A stretch of DNA of 64,000 nt from Streptomyces sp. NWU339. GTDB taxonomy: Bacteria; Actinomycetota; Actinomycetes; Streptomycetales; Streptomycetaceae. Under the pieces are notes generated by a model. That model did not search any database, was not told the origin of the DNA, and saw only the letters and a list, made by a program, of their open reading frames with translations. The DNA lies in contig NZ_QFRK01000019.1 in the NCBI RefSeq assembly GCF_003143855.1, forward strand, positions 42,761 through 106,760, given 5' to 3'. Positions within the stretch are counted from its first letter, which is position 1. Each line of letters begins with the position of its first letter. Below, piece after piece: positions 17,026-25,903 of the stretch. The position numbers were made by a program, and so were the translations under genes.

Positions 17026-18369
17026 TCAGCCCCGGGCCAGGATGCCGTCGATCTTGCCGGAGGCGTCCTTCAGAAGCCGGTCGATGTCGGCGTCCTCCTT
17101 GGTGAGCACCGCGGAGACGACGCCGTCGAGGACGGAGTAGAGCTGCTGTGCCCGCGGCGGCTCGATCTTCATCTCCAGGCTCTGGTTGCCGTCGAGGAAG
17201 GCCTGATAGTTCCCCACCGGGACGTTGGCGTTGGCCTTCTTGACCTGCTGGTCCTTTGCGTCGGCGGCGCCGGTGAACAGCCGAGGCTCGGGCAGGCCGA
17301 CCGGCGCCTCGTTCTTCCTGGCGCGGGCGTAGTCGCCGAGGAAGCCTTCGCCGGGGGTGAGGAACATGTGGTCGAGCCACTTGAGGCCGGCCCTGATCTG
17401 CTCGGGTGAGGCCTTCTTGTTGACCATGTAGCCGTCGCCGCCGATGAGGGTGGCCTTGCCGCCGGGCATGGGGGCGAGGGCGAGGTCCTTGTACTCGGCC
17501 CCCTTCTCCTTCACCAGGATCGGGATGTTGTCGGGGGCGGCGAGATACATGCCGAGCCTGCCGGCGCCCATCATCTGCTGGACGTCGTTGATCACGAGCA
17601 GTTGCTTGCTGCCCATGGAGTCGTCCTTCCACCGCATGTCGTGCAGGGTCCGCAGCACGGCGCGGCCTTCGGGCGAGTCGACGGCCGCCTTTTCGCCGTC
17701 GGGGGTGACGACGTCCCCGCCCTGGGAGTACAGCTCTGCGGTGAAGTGCCAGCCGCCCTGGTTCTGGGCGCTGTAGTCGGCGTAGCCGACGGTGCCGTCG
17801 CCGAGTGCGGCGATACGCTTCGCGGCGGCTCGGACCTCGGCCCAGGTGGTGGGCGGCCGGTCGGGATCGAGGCCGGCCTTCTCGAAGAGCGCCCGGTTGT
17901 AGACCAGCCCCATGGAGTAGCCGGTGCGGGGTACGCCGTAGACCTTGCCGTCGACGGTGTAGATGTCCCGCAACTGCTGCTGGATCGTCCCGTAGCTCTT
18001 CAACTCCTTGAGGTACGGGGTGAGGTCGGCTGCCTGGTTGATGTCGACGACATGCCCGGCGTCGGTGAAGTAGGTGTAGAACACGTCCTCCATCTGCCCC
18101 CCGGCGAGCTTGGCGTCGAAGGTCTTCGGGTCCTGGCAGGGGAACGCGTCGTGCGGGACGACGTCGATGTCCGGGTTCTCCTTCTCGAAGGCGGCGATGT
18201 CCTCCTCGAAGAACCGGCGGTCGACCTTCGCGCTCTTGGGCGGCATGCAGTTGACCGTGATGCGGGTCTTGCCGTCGGCCGCCTGGTCGTCGTTCGAGCC
18301 GCAGGCGGTGAGTGTGAGGGCGCCGACGCCTAGCGCGACGAGGGTACGGCGGATCCCGGTGCTTCTCAT
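17026..18369 (-). CDS. Sugar-binding lipoprotein of ABC transporter
   Basis: 447-residue extracellular solute-binding protein (family 1). The signal ends in a lipobox LTAC with Cys23, so it is lipid-anchored outside the membrane. Motifs such as VDGKVYGVPRTGYSMGLVYNRALFEKAGL and GGDGYMVNKKASPEQ are typical of oligosaccharide binders. It is first in the operon with two permeases, GH13 and GH87, so alpha-gluco-oligosaccharides are the likely ligand. ATG at 18369 is preceded by AGAGGGG. Not MalE by obvious signature; substrate is inferred from neighbours. Confidence 0.9.
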   Translation of the reverse strand: MRSTGIRRTLVALGVGALTLTACGSNDDQAADGKTRITVNCMPPKSAKVDRRFFEEDIAAFEKENPDIDVVPHDAFPCQDPKTFDAKLAGGQMEDVFYTYFTDAGHVVDINQAADLTPYLKELKSYGTIQQQLRDIYTVDGKVYGVPRTGYSMGLVYNRALFEKAGLDPDRPPTTWAEVRAAAKRIAALGDGTVGYADYSAQNQGGWHFTAELYSQGGDVVTPDGEKAAVDSPEGRAVLRTLHDMRWKDDSMGSKQLLVINDVQQMMGAGRLGMYLAAPDNIPILVKEKGAEYKDLALAPMPGGKATLIGGDGYMVNKKASPEQIRAGLKWLDHMFLTPGEGFLGDYARARKNEAPVGLPEPRLFTGAADAKDQQVKKANANVPVGNYQAFLDGNQSLEMKIEPPRAQQLYSVLDGVVSAVLTKEDADIDRLLKDASGKIDGILARG

Positions 18370-18959
18370 CGGTGGACCCCTCTGGGACAGGAGCGGGTGA
18401 ACCCCTCGGACAGGAGCGGTGGGCGGGGCACACTCAAGCACCGACGACAGGGGTCCGCAAGATGTCGCGTAAATTTTGAAATTATTCGACAGCAGTCCGG
18501 AAACAGAGTGGAGAAGGCCGACCGCGTCCAGGTCGAGCCGTCCTCGGCCGAGCGGGAACGGCAGGAATGGGTGATCGCCCGCAGACGGGTCGATACGGTG
18601 CCGGCTCCGGAGGGCGACGGCACCGCCGGGGCAAAGGCCGTCGTGGATCCGCCGGATGCGGACGCGCGGTCGGCGCCCCGGGATGCGGCGAGGCCGAAGT
18701 CGCAGGTTCCGGTGCGGCGCCAGGGGCCGGCCTGGTCGGCGCTGTCGGTGGACGACCGGCGCATCGTGCGGGTGGGGCCGGGCCCGCCTCGCGGCAGGGT
18801 CCGGTCTCCCGCCCGGAGAGGGCCGCCGTCTTCGGCATGGCCGTGGTACCGGCGCGGGTGGTGGCACTGCGGTCGAAGTCCCCTGAGGGGCCGGCCCCCA
18901 GAAACGCCTGGCCGCGCACGGCCGGCCGAGCCGACGCCGGGCCGGTTCACCCTCGCTGC
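18370..18959. other. Upstream region of the alpha-glucan operon; no gene supported
   Basis: 590 bp without a convincing gene. At 18471-18486 there is a strikingly AT-rich stretch (AAATTTTGAAATTATT) with imperfect dyad symmetry, about 100 bp upstream of the binding-protein start and a good candidate for promoter or operator. A direct repeat lies nearer the gene: ACCCCTCTGGGACAGGAGCGG (one base shortened forms) and ACCCCTCGGACAGGAGCGG at about 18376-18420. The rest has long frames on both strands, but none with recognisable sequence. Confidence 0.5.
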
Positions 18960-19330
18960 GGGCGTGGCCGGGCCGGGCGGCGGGTCACGAGCAGCGTCAT
19001 CGACCAGTGGACCATCGCCTCGGCCCTGCCGTTGGCGTTCGACGTCGCGCACCAGGCGGCGACTTTGCATCAGGTGGGCGAAGAGGTGCTCGACGATCCA
19101 CCGTGGGGACGGCACCACGAAGCCGCGCCTGTCGTCGCTGCGTTTGACGATCGCCAGGACCAGGGCGAACGTGGACAGGCAGTAACCGACGAGGCTGCCG
19201 GTGCAGCCGCCGTCGGCCCACACCAGCTCCAGCCGGTGGTGCGCGTCGGCCACCTACGCCGGCAGGACCCGGGCAGCGGTGCGCTTCCCCGGCGGTGGGC
19301 GGTGCTGTCCATCGCCATGACCAACAGCTC
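18960..19330 (-). pseudogene. IS5-family transposase remnant (C-terminal part, frameshifted)
   Basis: Minus-strand frames contain LVWADGGCTGSLVGYC, LAIVKRSDDRRGFVV, RWIVEHLFAHLMQSRRLVRD and, in another frame, HWSMTLLVTRRPAR. This is the order of motifs at the C-terminus of IS5-type DDE transposases (the WADGG aspartate region and the final Glu region). An upstream piece with DSTA and RR-rich sequence is in yet another frame. At least two frameshifts are needed, and the N-terminal half and terminal inverted repeats were not found, so it is an old dead insertion. Confidence 0.75.
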
Positions 19331-19625
19331 GGCGCCGCCCTCCGAAGTGCCTCCCGAACCACTGCAGAAACACTGCTCCTCGACGTGTGCAGAGCCACCC
19401 GTGCAGAGCAATGACACGGTCATGCCCAAAAGGAAGTGATATGCATCGGATGGGCATGCATGCACATGAGATCCATCACCAGTCCAGCGAGATGGTTCAC
19501 GGGAGGTTTCCACCATGAGCCGTATGCGTGGCGTCAGGTGCAGGAATTTGCGGTGCACCGGATTCAGGGCCTTCCCCAGATGTGCGGCTATGGCCCATTG
19601 GCATGCCCCAGAGGGGGCATGCCCG

Positions 19626-20086
19626 GTGACCACTCTGCAAATCTCCGTTGTGGCGCCCTGCTTCAATGAGTCCGAAGTCATCGAAACGTCCCACGCCGCA
19701 TTACTCTCGGCCGTTGAGCCCACCCGGCAGGCGTTCGAGGTCTGCTGTGCGGATGACCGCAGCGGCGACGACACGCGCTCCCTGCTGAGGGGGAGCCGCC
19801 GTCGACCCGCGCATTCGCTGCACGGTCTTCAGCCGGCACTTCGGCAAGGAAGCCGCCCTGCTCGCCGGTCCACGCATGGCTCAGGGGCGCGGTCGTGATG
19901 ATGGGCGCCGACCTTCAGCACCCACCGGAACTCCTTCCCCGCATGTTCGAGCTGCGTCGGCAGGGCTTCGACCGAGCGGTCGTCCAACGCGACCGTGCAG
20001 GTGAGGGCGTCGTACGGGCTGCCCTCAGCCGTGCCTGCCACCGACTGGTGCGCCACTGCATCGATGAAAGGCAGTACCGCGCATGA
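19626..20086 (+). pseudogene. GtrB-like family 2 glycosyltransferase, frameshifted and truncated
   Basis: Three frames together spell a GtrB/DPM1-type polyprenyl-phosphate glycosyltransferase: LQISVVAPCFNESEVIE and VCCADDRSGDDT (nucleotide-binding DDG-like motif), then DPRIRCTVFSRHFGKEAALLAG in a second frame, then VVMMGADLQHPPELLPRMFELRRQG in a third. Breaks lie near 19795-19805 and 19885-19895. The C-terminal membrane part is missing. The GTG at 19626 is preceded by an inverted repeat (GGCATGCCCC at 19600 and GGGGCATGCC at 19614) covering its ribosome-binding site; an alternative ATG with GGGAGG is at 19515. A rare TTA (bldA) codon lies at 19701. The stop overlaps the next gene's ATG. Confidence 0.8.
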
Positions 20087-21576
20087 TCTTCGACGGGTCC
20101 GGAACGACGGACCCAGAGCAGTCGGACAAGGCCGGTGAGCCCACCCGGAGACAACGCACCCGATCCGGACGACCGTGGGCGCGGCACTGGACCGCGGTCT
20201 TCTCCCTGGTGCCTCTCGGGGTGCTCGCCGCGGCCATGTGGTTCGGGCGCTGGGTCCGGCCCAGTGGGGACGAGTGGTGCTTCCTGCCCGTGGTGCGCGA
20301 CGGCGGCCTCACAGGCATGCTCGAAAAGTTCTACGTCCATGACAACGGGCGGGTCGCGAATGCCCTGCTCGTCTGGGCCTATGCGCGTTTCGGTGTTCCC
20401 GGACACCAGTGGTTCGCGCTGATCAGCGGCCTCGTGGTGGTGGGCGTCCTCTGGGCCGTGACCCTCGCGGCCGTGCGTCGGGCCGGCGTGACCGTTCCCC
20501 GGGGGGTGCCGCTCCTGGTGGCGTCCATGGTGACGGTCCTCTTCCTGTTCGCGTCCCCCAACACCTACAAGACCTTCTACTGGCCGGCGGCCTCGGTCTC
20601 GCACACCCTGGCACCCCTCCTGGCCGGCGCGGCGGTGATCCCGTTGCTCCGAGCGCGATCACGCACGGCGGAGATCACTGCGCTGGTCGTCGTCTTCCTG
20701 GCCGGCGTCTTCATCGGCACCCTCTCGGAGCAGAGTTCCCTCTGCGTGCTGGTCCTCCTGAGCGGTGTGCTGCTCCTCGGCCGCTGGATCGTCACCGGGC
20801 CCCGGCGAAGCTACGTACGGCTCTGGTGTCTCGTGGGAACCGCGGGGACGGTGATCGGTACCTTGGTGCTCGTCACGTCTCCGGGATCACGCAACCGACG
20901 TCATGGGCGCGATGCGGGGATGGCGTCCATGCTCGCTCCCGAATCCCTGATCGGGGCCGCCAAGGGCTTCGTCCGGATCCTCGGAACCCTCCTCACCACC
21001 TGGCCGTACGCGGGGGCGGTCGCGGTCGGCGTCCTGCTGGGCGCGCTCGCCACGAGGGCGGACGGCGGCACAGCCCCGTCGGTGAAACACCTCTTGCCGA
21101 TGAACGCCGCCATCCTCGCGTTCCTGCTCTCCGGCTACCTCTGCACCCTCGCCGCCTATCCCGTCTTCGGCCCGGGAGTGGTGGCCTCCACCCGGTTGTG
21201 GAACGACTTCCGGTTCCTCTACATCGTGCTGCTCCTCGGCTTCGGCGTGCTCCTGGGGCACCGACTGCGACGACGCGCCCGGCACCCCGTGGCTCCGGTG
21301 GTGGCCAGCACAGCCGTCTGCGGCCTGGTGTGCGTCGTGCTCGCCCTCTCCCTCAACCAGCTCGAGCACAGCATGCAGGTGCGGGCCCGTCAATGGGACC
21401 GTCAGGACCAGTGGCTCCGCACACAGGCGGAGGGTGGTGCCCGGGAACTGCCGTACCGGCCCACACCGATCAGCAAGATGACGGAGCCCGTCGACGGGGC
21501 CTGGCCCAGCGGCTGCGTCGCGAGGTACTACCAGCTGGATCGCATCACCCCCGCCCGGGTGTTCCCCTGGCAGTGA
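20083..21576 (+). CDS. Polytopic membrane protein (DUF6056/GtrC-like)
   Basis: 497 residues, about ten transmembrane helices. After a 35-residue charged N-terminus it shows RPSGDEWCFLPVVRDGG in the first external loop and HDNGRVANALLVW, an arrangement seen in DUF6056 proteins and in GT-C-like glucosyltransferases. The ATG overlaps the stop of the GtrB-like remnant (ATGA). Such pairs normally have GtrB make a polyprenyl-linked sugar that the membrane partner uses, so this protein may have lost its donor supply. The gene itself looks intact. Exact activity unknown. Confidence 0.75.
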   Translation: MIFDGSGTTDPEQSDKAGEPTRRQRTRSGRPWARHWTAVFSLVPLGVLAAAMWFGRWVRPSGDEWCFLPVVRDGGLTGMLEKFYVHDNGRVANALLVWAYARFGVPGHQWFALISGLVVVGVLWAVTLAAVRRAGVTVPRGVPLLVASMVTVLFLFASPNTYKTFYWPAASVSHTLAPLLAGAAVIPLLRARSRTAEITALVVVFLAGVFIGTLSEQSSLCVLVLLSGVLLLGRWIVTGPRRSYVRLWCLVGTAGTVIGTLVLVTSPGSRNRRHGRDAGMASMLAPESLIGAAKGFVRILGTLLTTWPYAGAVAVGVLLGALATRADGGTAPSVKHLLPMNAAILAFLLSGYLCTLAAYPVFGPGVVASTRLWNDFRFLYIVLLLGFGVLLGHRLRRRARHPVAPVVASTAVCGLVCVVLALSLNQLEHSMQVRARQWDRQDQWLRTQAEGGARELPYRPTPISKMTEPVDGAWPSGCVARYYQLDRITPARVFPWQ

Positions 21577-21803
21577 CGCCTCCCTCGACCCCCGCCCCGC
21601 ACGGGACACAGGCCGGACCGGAGCGGAGTACCGTGACAAGTGGAAGACGGGCGACAGGGACCGCCTGGTCTCCCCGGCGGCGTGCGTGCGCCCCTGGGGG
21701 CGCCGGTGGAGGTGTCCGCCTCGACCGCCCGTTGCCCGGTCACACGGCGCCCCGAACGGATCTGAGTGTCGAAGGGGTGTGGGTGCGGAACTGACGGGTC
21801 CTC

Positions 21804-22001
21804 GCAGAGCCCGTGGGACCCGTGGGAAAGGTGACGGTACCGATCCCACCGGACGGGCCCGGCGAGGTGCGGGTGGCCGTGCGGGGCGGATCGGAGTCCT
21901 GCGCGGCGTGGTCGGCCGTGGCGACCGACAGGGGTGCGCGCGTTCTGGTGGTCGACTCCCCGTCGGCACGCTCGGTCCTCGTGGAGGCACTGCCGTCCTG
22001 A
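21804..22001 (+). pseudogene. NfeD-like protein, C-terminal remnant
   Basis: Sixty-odd codons reading GKVTVPIPPDGPGEVRV, GGSESCAAWSAVATD, GARVLVVDSP and VLVEALP, which is the OB-fold C-terminal domain of NfeD-like membrane proteins. The membrane part is absent and no start with a ribosome-binding site is seen. A broken flotillin gene follows directly, the usual NfeD partner, which supports the assignment. Confidence 0.6.
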
Positions 22002-22034
22002 TCTACTGCGTCTGACGGACCCGAGGTGGGCCCC

Positions 22035-22458
22035 ATGTTGTTCTGGCAGGATCCCGCGCCCGACGAAGCAATGCTCATCTCCGGTTCCCCACGGCAGGCC
22101 GAGGACGCACGGTTCCGGATCGTCACCGGTCACGGCAGCTTCGTGCTGCCGATCAAGCAGAAGGCACGCGTGCTCTCACCTGCGTTGCGGGAGGCGGAGA
22201 TCGTCGAGGACCGCGTCACCCGGCAGGTGATCCGGCTCACCGTCCGGGCCGTGTGCGTCTTCAAGGTCGGGAACGACGCCGTATCGATCGCCGACGCGGT
22301 CCGCCAATTCCTCTCGGAACAAAGCCGGACGGACGAGCTGGTGGGACCGGATCTTCGCCGGGCACCTGCGCTCGATCGTCGGCGAACTCACGGTGGAGCA
22401 GATCATCCGTGAGCGCAGCAGGGTCGCCCGGGGGCGTCCTGAGTTCCCGTCCGCGTAG
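22035..22458 (+). pseudogene. Flotillin/SPFH protein, truncated and frameshifted
   Basis: From ATG 22035: PAPDEAMLISGSPRQAEDARFRIV, GHGSFVLPIKQKARVLSPALREAEI and VRAVCVFKVGNDAVSI match the SPFH domain of flotillins. Near 22345 the frame breaks; the continuation RIFAGHLRSIVGELTVEQIIRERSRVA is in another frame and soon meets a stop at 22456-22458. About two thirds of the normal protein, including the coiled-coil tail, is missing. Confidence 0.75.
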
Positions 22459-22472
22459 GAGGTGCATTCGAC

Positions 22473-22916
22473 ATGGATGCGGAACGTGCCCGCCGCATGG
22501 TGGAACTGCTGCGTGCCCGTGGTGTGATGGCCCATCTCGTGGAGGCAGGAGTCTACGAGTTCGGAATCCGCGTGGTCCTCGATGAGGGGATCGAAGCACT
22601 CTGGGACGTCGACGGAGCGGCGGGGCTGGATGCGGAGATCGTCGACGAGGGAGTCCTCATCGGCTTCGTCCCCCATGTCCCCGGCTCCGAGAACTACACC
22701 GAACAGCAGCTCGTGGACAGCATCGCGACAACGGACTACTCGATGGAAGGACTACACCCACCGGCAGACAGCCCACCCGGTGCGCCTCCTCCCGGGACGG
22801 GATCCCCGGCCGATGGTGACCTTCCGCGCCCCGATGCGCCGCCCCCGGTCCGCCGCAACCAGCGCCGTGCCCACTGGATCCGGCGGGCCGGCGATGACGG
22901 TGCCCGAAAGGGGTGA
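22473..22916 (+). CDS. Small hypothetical protein
   Basis: 147 residues. The first 95 residues are a compact, well-conserved-looking domain (MDAERARRMVELLRARG, GVYEFGIRVVLDEGIEALWDVDGAAGLDAEIVDEGVLIGFVP); the rest is a Pro/Arg-rich tail without clear structure. AGGAGG lies nine bases before the ATG, a strong ribosome-binding site. I recall similar short proteins in other streptomycetes, function unknown. It is the only intact gene beside the flotillin remnant. Confidence 0.65.
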   Translation: MDAERARRMVELLRARGVMAHLVEAGVYEFGIRVVLDEGIEALWDVDGAAGLDAEIVDEGVLIGFVPHVPGSENYTEQQLVDSIATTDYSMEGLHPPADSPPGAPPPGTGSPADGDLPRPDAPPPVRRNQRRAHWIRRAGDDGARKG

Positions 22917-23149
22917 CAACAGGACCGTTCCCGGCCGTCCCAGGGCATTCGATCCGCACGCACCGGCCGGAGGGCGGAATCACGCGTCCACACGCCCGCG
23001 GATAACCCGTTCGGCCCCACCGGGCGGCCCGACGGACATGGCGTCACCCCCACAGGGCAACATGCGCGTCGGACCGGGTTTGAGGCAGCGACGGGACTGG
23101 AGGGGCCATTGGCCCCGGCAGCGGGTGTCAGCAGGACGAAACGGTACGA

Positions 23150-24541
23150 GTGGTGAGGGTAGACGGAGTGGTAGAACACAAGGATGCGCCTCGAAAAAGG
23201 GTAAACGGGCGCCGATGGCCCCTTCAGGCAGCTCTCGTCGCTCTGTGCGGGGCGTTGACCCTCGCGCCGGCGAGCAGCCTGCCTTCGCCCCTCGGCCCCT
23301 CCGGGGCCGAGAACCCGATCACCACGAGCCTCGACGGCGCCGCCGGACGGACGGATTGCCCCCGCACCCTGGTCGGAGTAGCCCATGAGGACGATGACCT
23401 CCTGTTCACCAGCCCGCGCGTCGCGCAGTTGGCGGAACGGATGTGCCCGGTGCATGTGGTCTACCTGACCGCCGGTAACGACGGGCGTCCTGCCGGTACC
23501 GGCAGTTTCGCTGCCCGCCGCGAGGCGGGTGTGCAACGTGCGTACGCGCGGCTGGCGCGAGCGGTGAAGAGCTGGACGCCGGACTCCCTGCGGGCGGGCG
23601 CGGAACGGATTCCCTCCTATGTCCTCCGCAGCCGCGGCGGAGAGATCCGCCTCACTTTCTTCCGGTTGCCGGACGGCTTCCCCAGGGGCAGCGGATCTGT
23701 ACTGGACAGGCACCAAAGCCTGCTCCGTCTGTTCCAAGGGAAGATCACTGTCATCGATGCTCTGGACTCTTCACGTCGCTACAGCGAAAAACAGCTGGTG
23801 GCCGCATTGTCGACCATCATGAAACAGTGGAGAGCAGACGATTTGTTGACACTCGATTTCGACAATGTGAAATTCGGCAGGCCGAGGGTGAGGGGCGCGG
23901 ACCACAGTGATCACGGCATTTCGGCACGCTATTTCCGTAGTGCCGCGTACGCGCTGCCGGTCAGACCCCGTATCACTCCGTACCTCGGTTACGGAATCTC
24001 TCTTCTACCGGCCAATCTTGACGCCGCCGAACGCAGATCCAAGAAAATCGGGCTCGTCGCCTACATCGAGACGGTGGGATGTGTGACATACCACTGTCTG
24101 CGCCCGGACATCATCTCCCCCACCTATCGGAACTGGCTCGCTCGGCAGTACCCCCGGAGGCACCGCGCCCCGAAACAGGGGGAGATCCTCTCGGACATCG
24201 GCAAGGCACCCGCAGCCGGGGCCACCGAACTGTGCCTGACCGCCCGGGAAACCTCCAGGGCGAGTACACGTCCGTGCGACGGTTCACCGTCTCAGACCTG
24301 GGAGTTCGCGCCGGACGGGACCGTCCGGTCGGCCCACTCCACGAGATGCCTCACCAGCGGCCCCGAGGTCGGACTTCGCCCCTGCTCCGGCAGGCCGGAG
24401 CAAATCTGGCGGCGGGACGGGCACGGCCGCCTGGAAGCCGGAGGCCGCTGTCTGACTCAGGACGACATGGCCCGGACCGCACCCCGCCTGCATATGGATG
24501 ACTGTGCTCCGTACCGACCGGAGGTCACTTGGCGCTGGTGA
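23150..24541 (+). CDS. Secreted PIG-L family deacetylase with ricin-type lectin tail
   Basis: 463 residues. An N-terminal hydrophobic stretch (about 25-45) acts as a signal. The catalytic domain has AHEDDDLLF (AHPDDE-type metal motif), VVYLTAGNDGR, ARREAGVQRAY and DHSDHG, which together define the GlcNAc-PI/LmbE-type zinc deacetylases. Residues about 355-463 carry QxW-like repeats (SQTWEF, EQIWRR) of a ricin B-type carbohydrate-binding module. The likely substrate is an N-acetylated glycan outside the cell. The middle of the gene (23740-24100) is clearly less GC-rich than its surroundings, which may point to transfer. Start uncertain: GTGs at 23150 and 23153. Confidence 0.85.
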   Translation: MVRVDGVVEHKDAPRKRVNGRRWPLQAALVALCGALTLAPASSLPSPLGPSGAENPITTSLDGAAGRTDCPRTLVGVAHEDDDLLFTSPRVAQLAERMCPVHVVYLTAGNDGRPAGTGSFAARREAGVQRAYARLARAVKSWTPDSLRAGAERIPSYVLRSRGGEIRLTFFRLPDGFPRGSGSVLDRHQSLLRLFQGKITVIDALDSSRRYSEKQLVAALSTIMKQWRADDLLTLDFDNVKFGRPRVRGADHSDHGISARYFRSAAYALPVRPRITPYLGYGISLLPANLDAAERRSKKIGLVAYIETVGCVTYHCLRPDIISPTYRNWLARQYPRRHRAPKQGEILSDIGKAPAAGATELCLTARETSRASTRPCDGSPSQTWEFAPDGTVRSAHSTRCLTSGPEVGLRPCSGRPEQIWRRDGHGRLEAGGRCLTQDDMARTAPRLHMDDCAPYRPEVTWRW

Positions 24542-24818
24542 GCCCCGCAGGGGCCGCCCGCAGCTTGCCCCGCGACCCCGAAGGCGATCCGTGACTACCG
24601 GACCGGGCCGGGGCCGGGGCCGAACGGGTCGGCCGAGACGGACCGCTCGGCTCCGGTCGTGGAAGACGAGACCCGTCCCACCGGGACTGCTGCGAGCAGC
24701 ACAGCGGTCAGCAACCGCGCGAAGCGCGTAACGCCGCCGCGATCGTCACCGAGTGCTCCCTGCTCGCGAGATCGGGTTTGACGACCGCTTCCACTAATTT
24801 TTCATGTCGGAGTCAGGC

Positions 24819-25817
24819 TCAGGGACGGGGCGCCTGCGCGGTCGACCCCCGTACCACCAGCTCGGGCTCGAACAACAACTCCTCGGCGGCCACCGGACGC
24901 CCGTTGATCTGCGCGTTCAGCAGTTCCACCACGGCCTTGCCCATGGCCTCGATGGGCTGGCGGACGGTGGTGAGCGGCGGCTCGGTGCAGTTCATCAGGG
25001 CCGAGTCGTCGTACCCCACGACCGAGATCTGCGAGGGGACGTCCAGCCCCTTGCGGCGGGCGGCCCGAACAGCGCCGAGGGCGAGGGGGTCGCTGGCGCA
25101 GATGAAGCCGGTGACGCCCCGGTCGATGAGCCGGGCGGCGGCGGCGTGCCCGCCCTCGATGGAGAACATGGCCCGGGCGACGTGCGCGTCGGGCACCTCC
25201 GCGGCGACCGCGCGGGCGGCGGCCAGTTTGCGGGCCGACGGCACGTGGTCGGCGGGGCCGAGCACCAGGCCGATCCGCTCGTGACCGAGCGAGGCCAGAT
25301 GCCGCCACGCCTGCTCCACGGCCACGGCGTCATCACAGGAGACGCCCGGAAAACCCAGGTGCTCTATGGCCGCGTTGACGAGGACGACGGGGATGTTCCG
25401 CTCGGCGAGCTGCCGGTAGTGGTCGTGGGGAGCGTCCGCCTGGGCGTAGAGCCCGCCGGCGAAGACGACGCCGGACACCTGCTGCTGGAGCAGCAGCGTC
25501 ACGTAGTCCGCCTCGGAGACACCGCCCCGGGTCTGGGTGCACAGCACCGGCGTCAGCCCCAGCTGGGCCAGCGCGCCACCGATGACCTCGGCGAAGGCGG
25601 GGAAGATCGGGTTCTGCAGCTCGGGCAGCACCAGGCCGACCAGCCGGGCGCGCTCACCGCGCAGCTGGGTGGGCCGCTCGTAGCCGAGCACATCCAGCGC
25701 GGACAGCACCGCCTGCCGGGTGGCCTCGGAAACTCCCGGCTTGCCGTTGAGCACCCGACTGACCGTGGCCTCACTGACCCCGACCTTCTTCGCCACCACA
25801 GCAAGTCGTCGCGTCAT
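24819..25817 (-). CDS. malR: LacI-family repressor, MalR/Reg1-like
   Basis: 332 residues. N-terminal LacI HTH (LAVVAKKVGVSEATVSRVLN, hinge QLRGERA) and a periplasmic-binding-protein-like effector domain (residues 60-330). The sequence closely resembles what I know of Streptomyces MalR (Reg1), the repressor of maltose/maltodextrin uptake and amylase genes. A palindrome built from CTGCAAG/CTTGCAG, the motif known from Streptomyces mal and amylase promoters, lies just upstream. malEFG genes are not adjacent here, unlike in S. coelicolor; the nearest alpha-glucan genes are at 11-18 kb. Confidence in LacI family is very high, in malR moderate. Confidence 0.85.
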   Translation of the reverse strand: MTRRLAVVAKKVGVSEATVSRVLNGKPGVSEATRQAVLSALDVLGYERPTQLRGERARLVGLVLPELQNPIFPAFAEVIGGALAQLGLTPVLCTQTRGGVSEADYVTLLLQQQVSGVVFAGGLYAQADAPHDHYRQLAERNIPVVLVNAAIEHLGFPGVSCDDAVAVEQAWRHLASLGHERIGLVLGPADHVPSARKLAAARAVAAEVPDAHVARAMFSIEGGHAAAARLIDRGVTGFICASDPLALGAVRAARRKGLDVPSQISVVGYDDSALMNCTEPPLTTVRQPIEAMGKAVVELLNAQINGRPVAAEELLFEPELVVRGSTAQAPRP

Positions 25818-25838
25818 GAACGCAAGAATAGCGCAAGC

Positions 25839-25866
25839 CCTGCAAGCCACTTGCGTGGCTTGCAGG
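25839..25866. promoter_or_regulatory. Palindromic candidate operator upstream of malR-like gene
   Basis: Perfect 12-bp inverted repeat, CCTGCAAGCCAC / GTGGCTTGCAGG, with a TTGC centre, ending 22 bp upstream of the repressor ATG. Further GCAAG copies lie at about 25822 and 25833. It is probably the repressor's own operator (autoregulation). It could instead act as a terminator for the MmyB-domain gene ending at 25904. Confidence 0.7.
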
Positions 25867-25903
25867 AAGTACTCGCGTCATGGCGATGCCGTCACGACAG
25901 GAG

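Noticed and set aside
18482..18919. Open frames on both strands upstream of the binding-protein gene
   Set aside because: No start with a ribosome-binding site and no recognisable domain; a sialidase-like SxxDGSTW string was noticed but is isolated.
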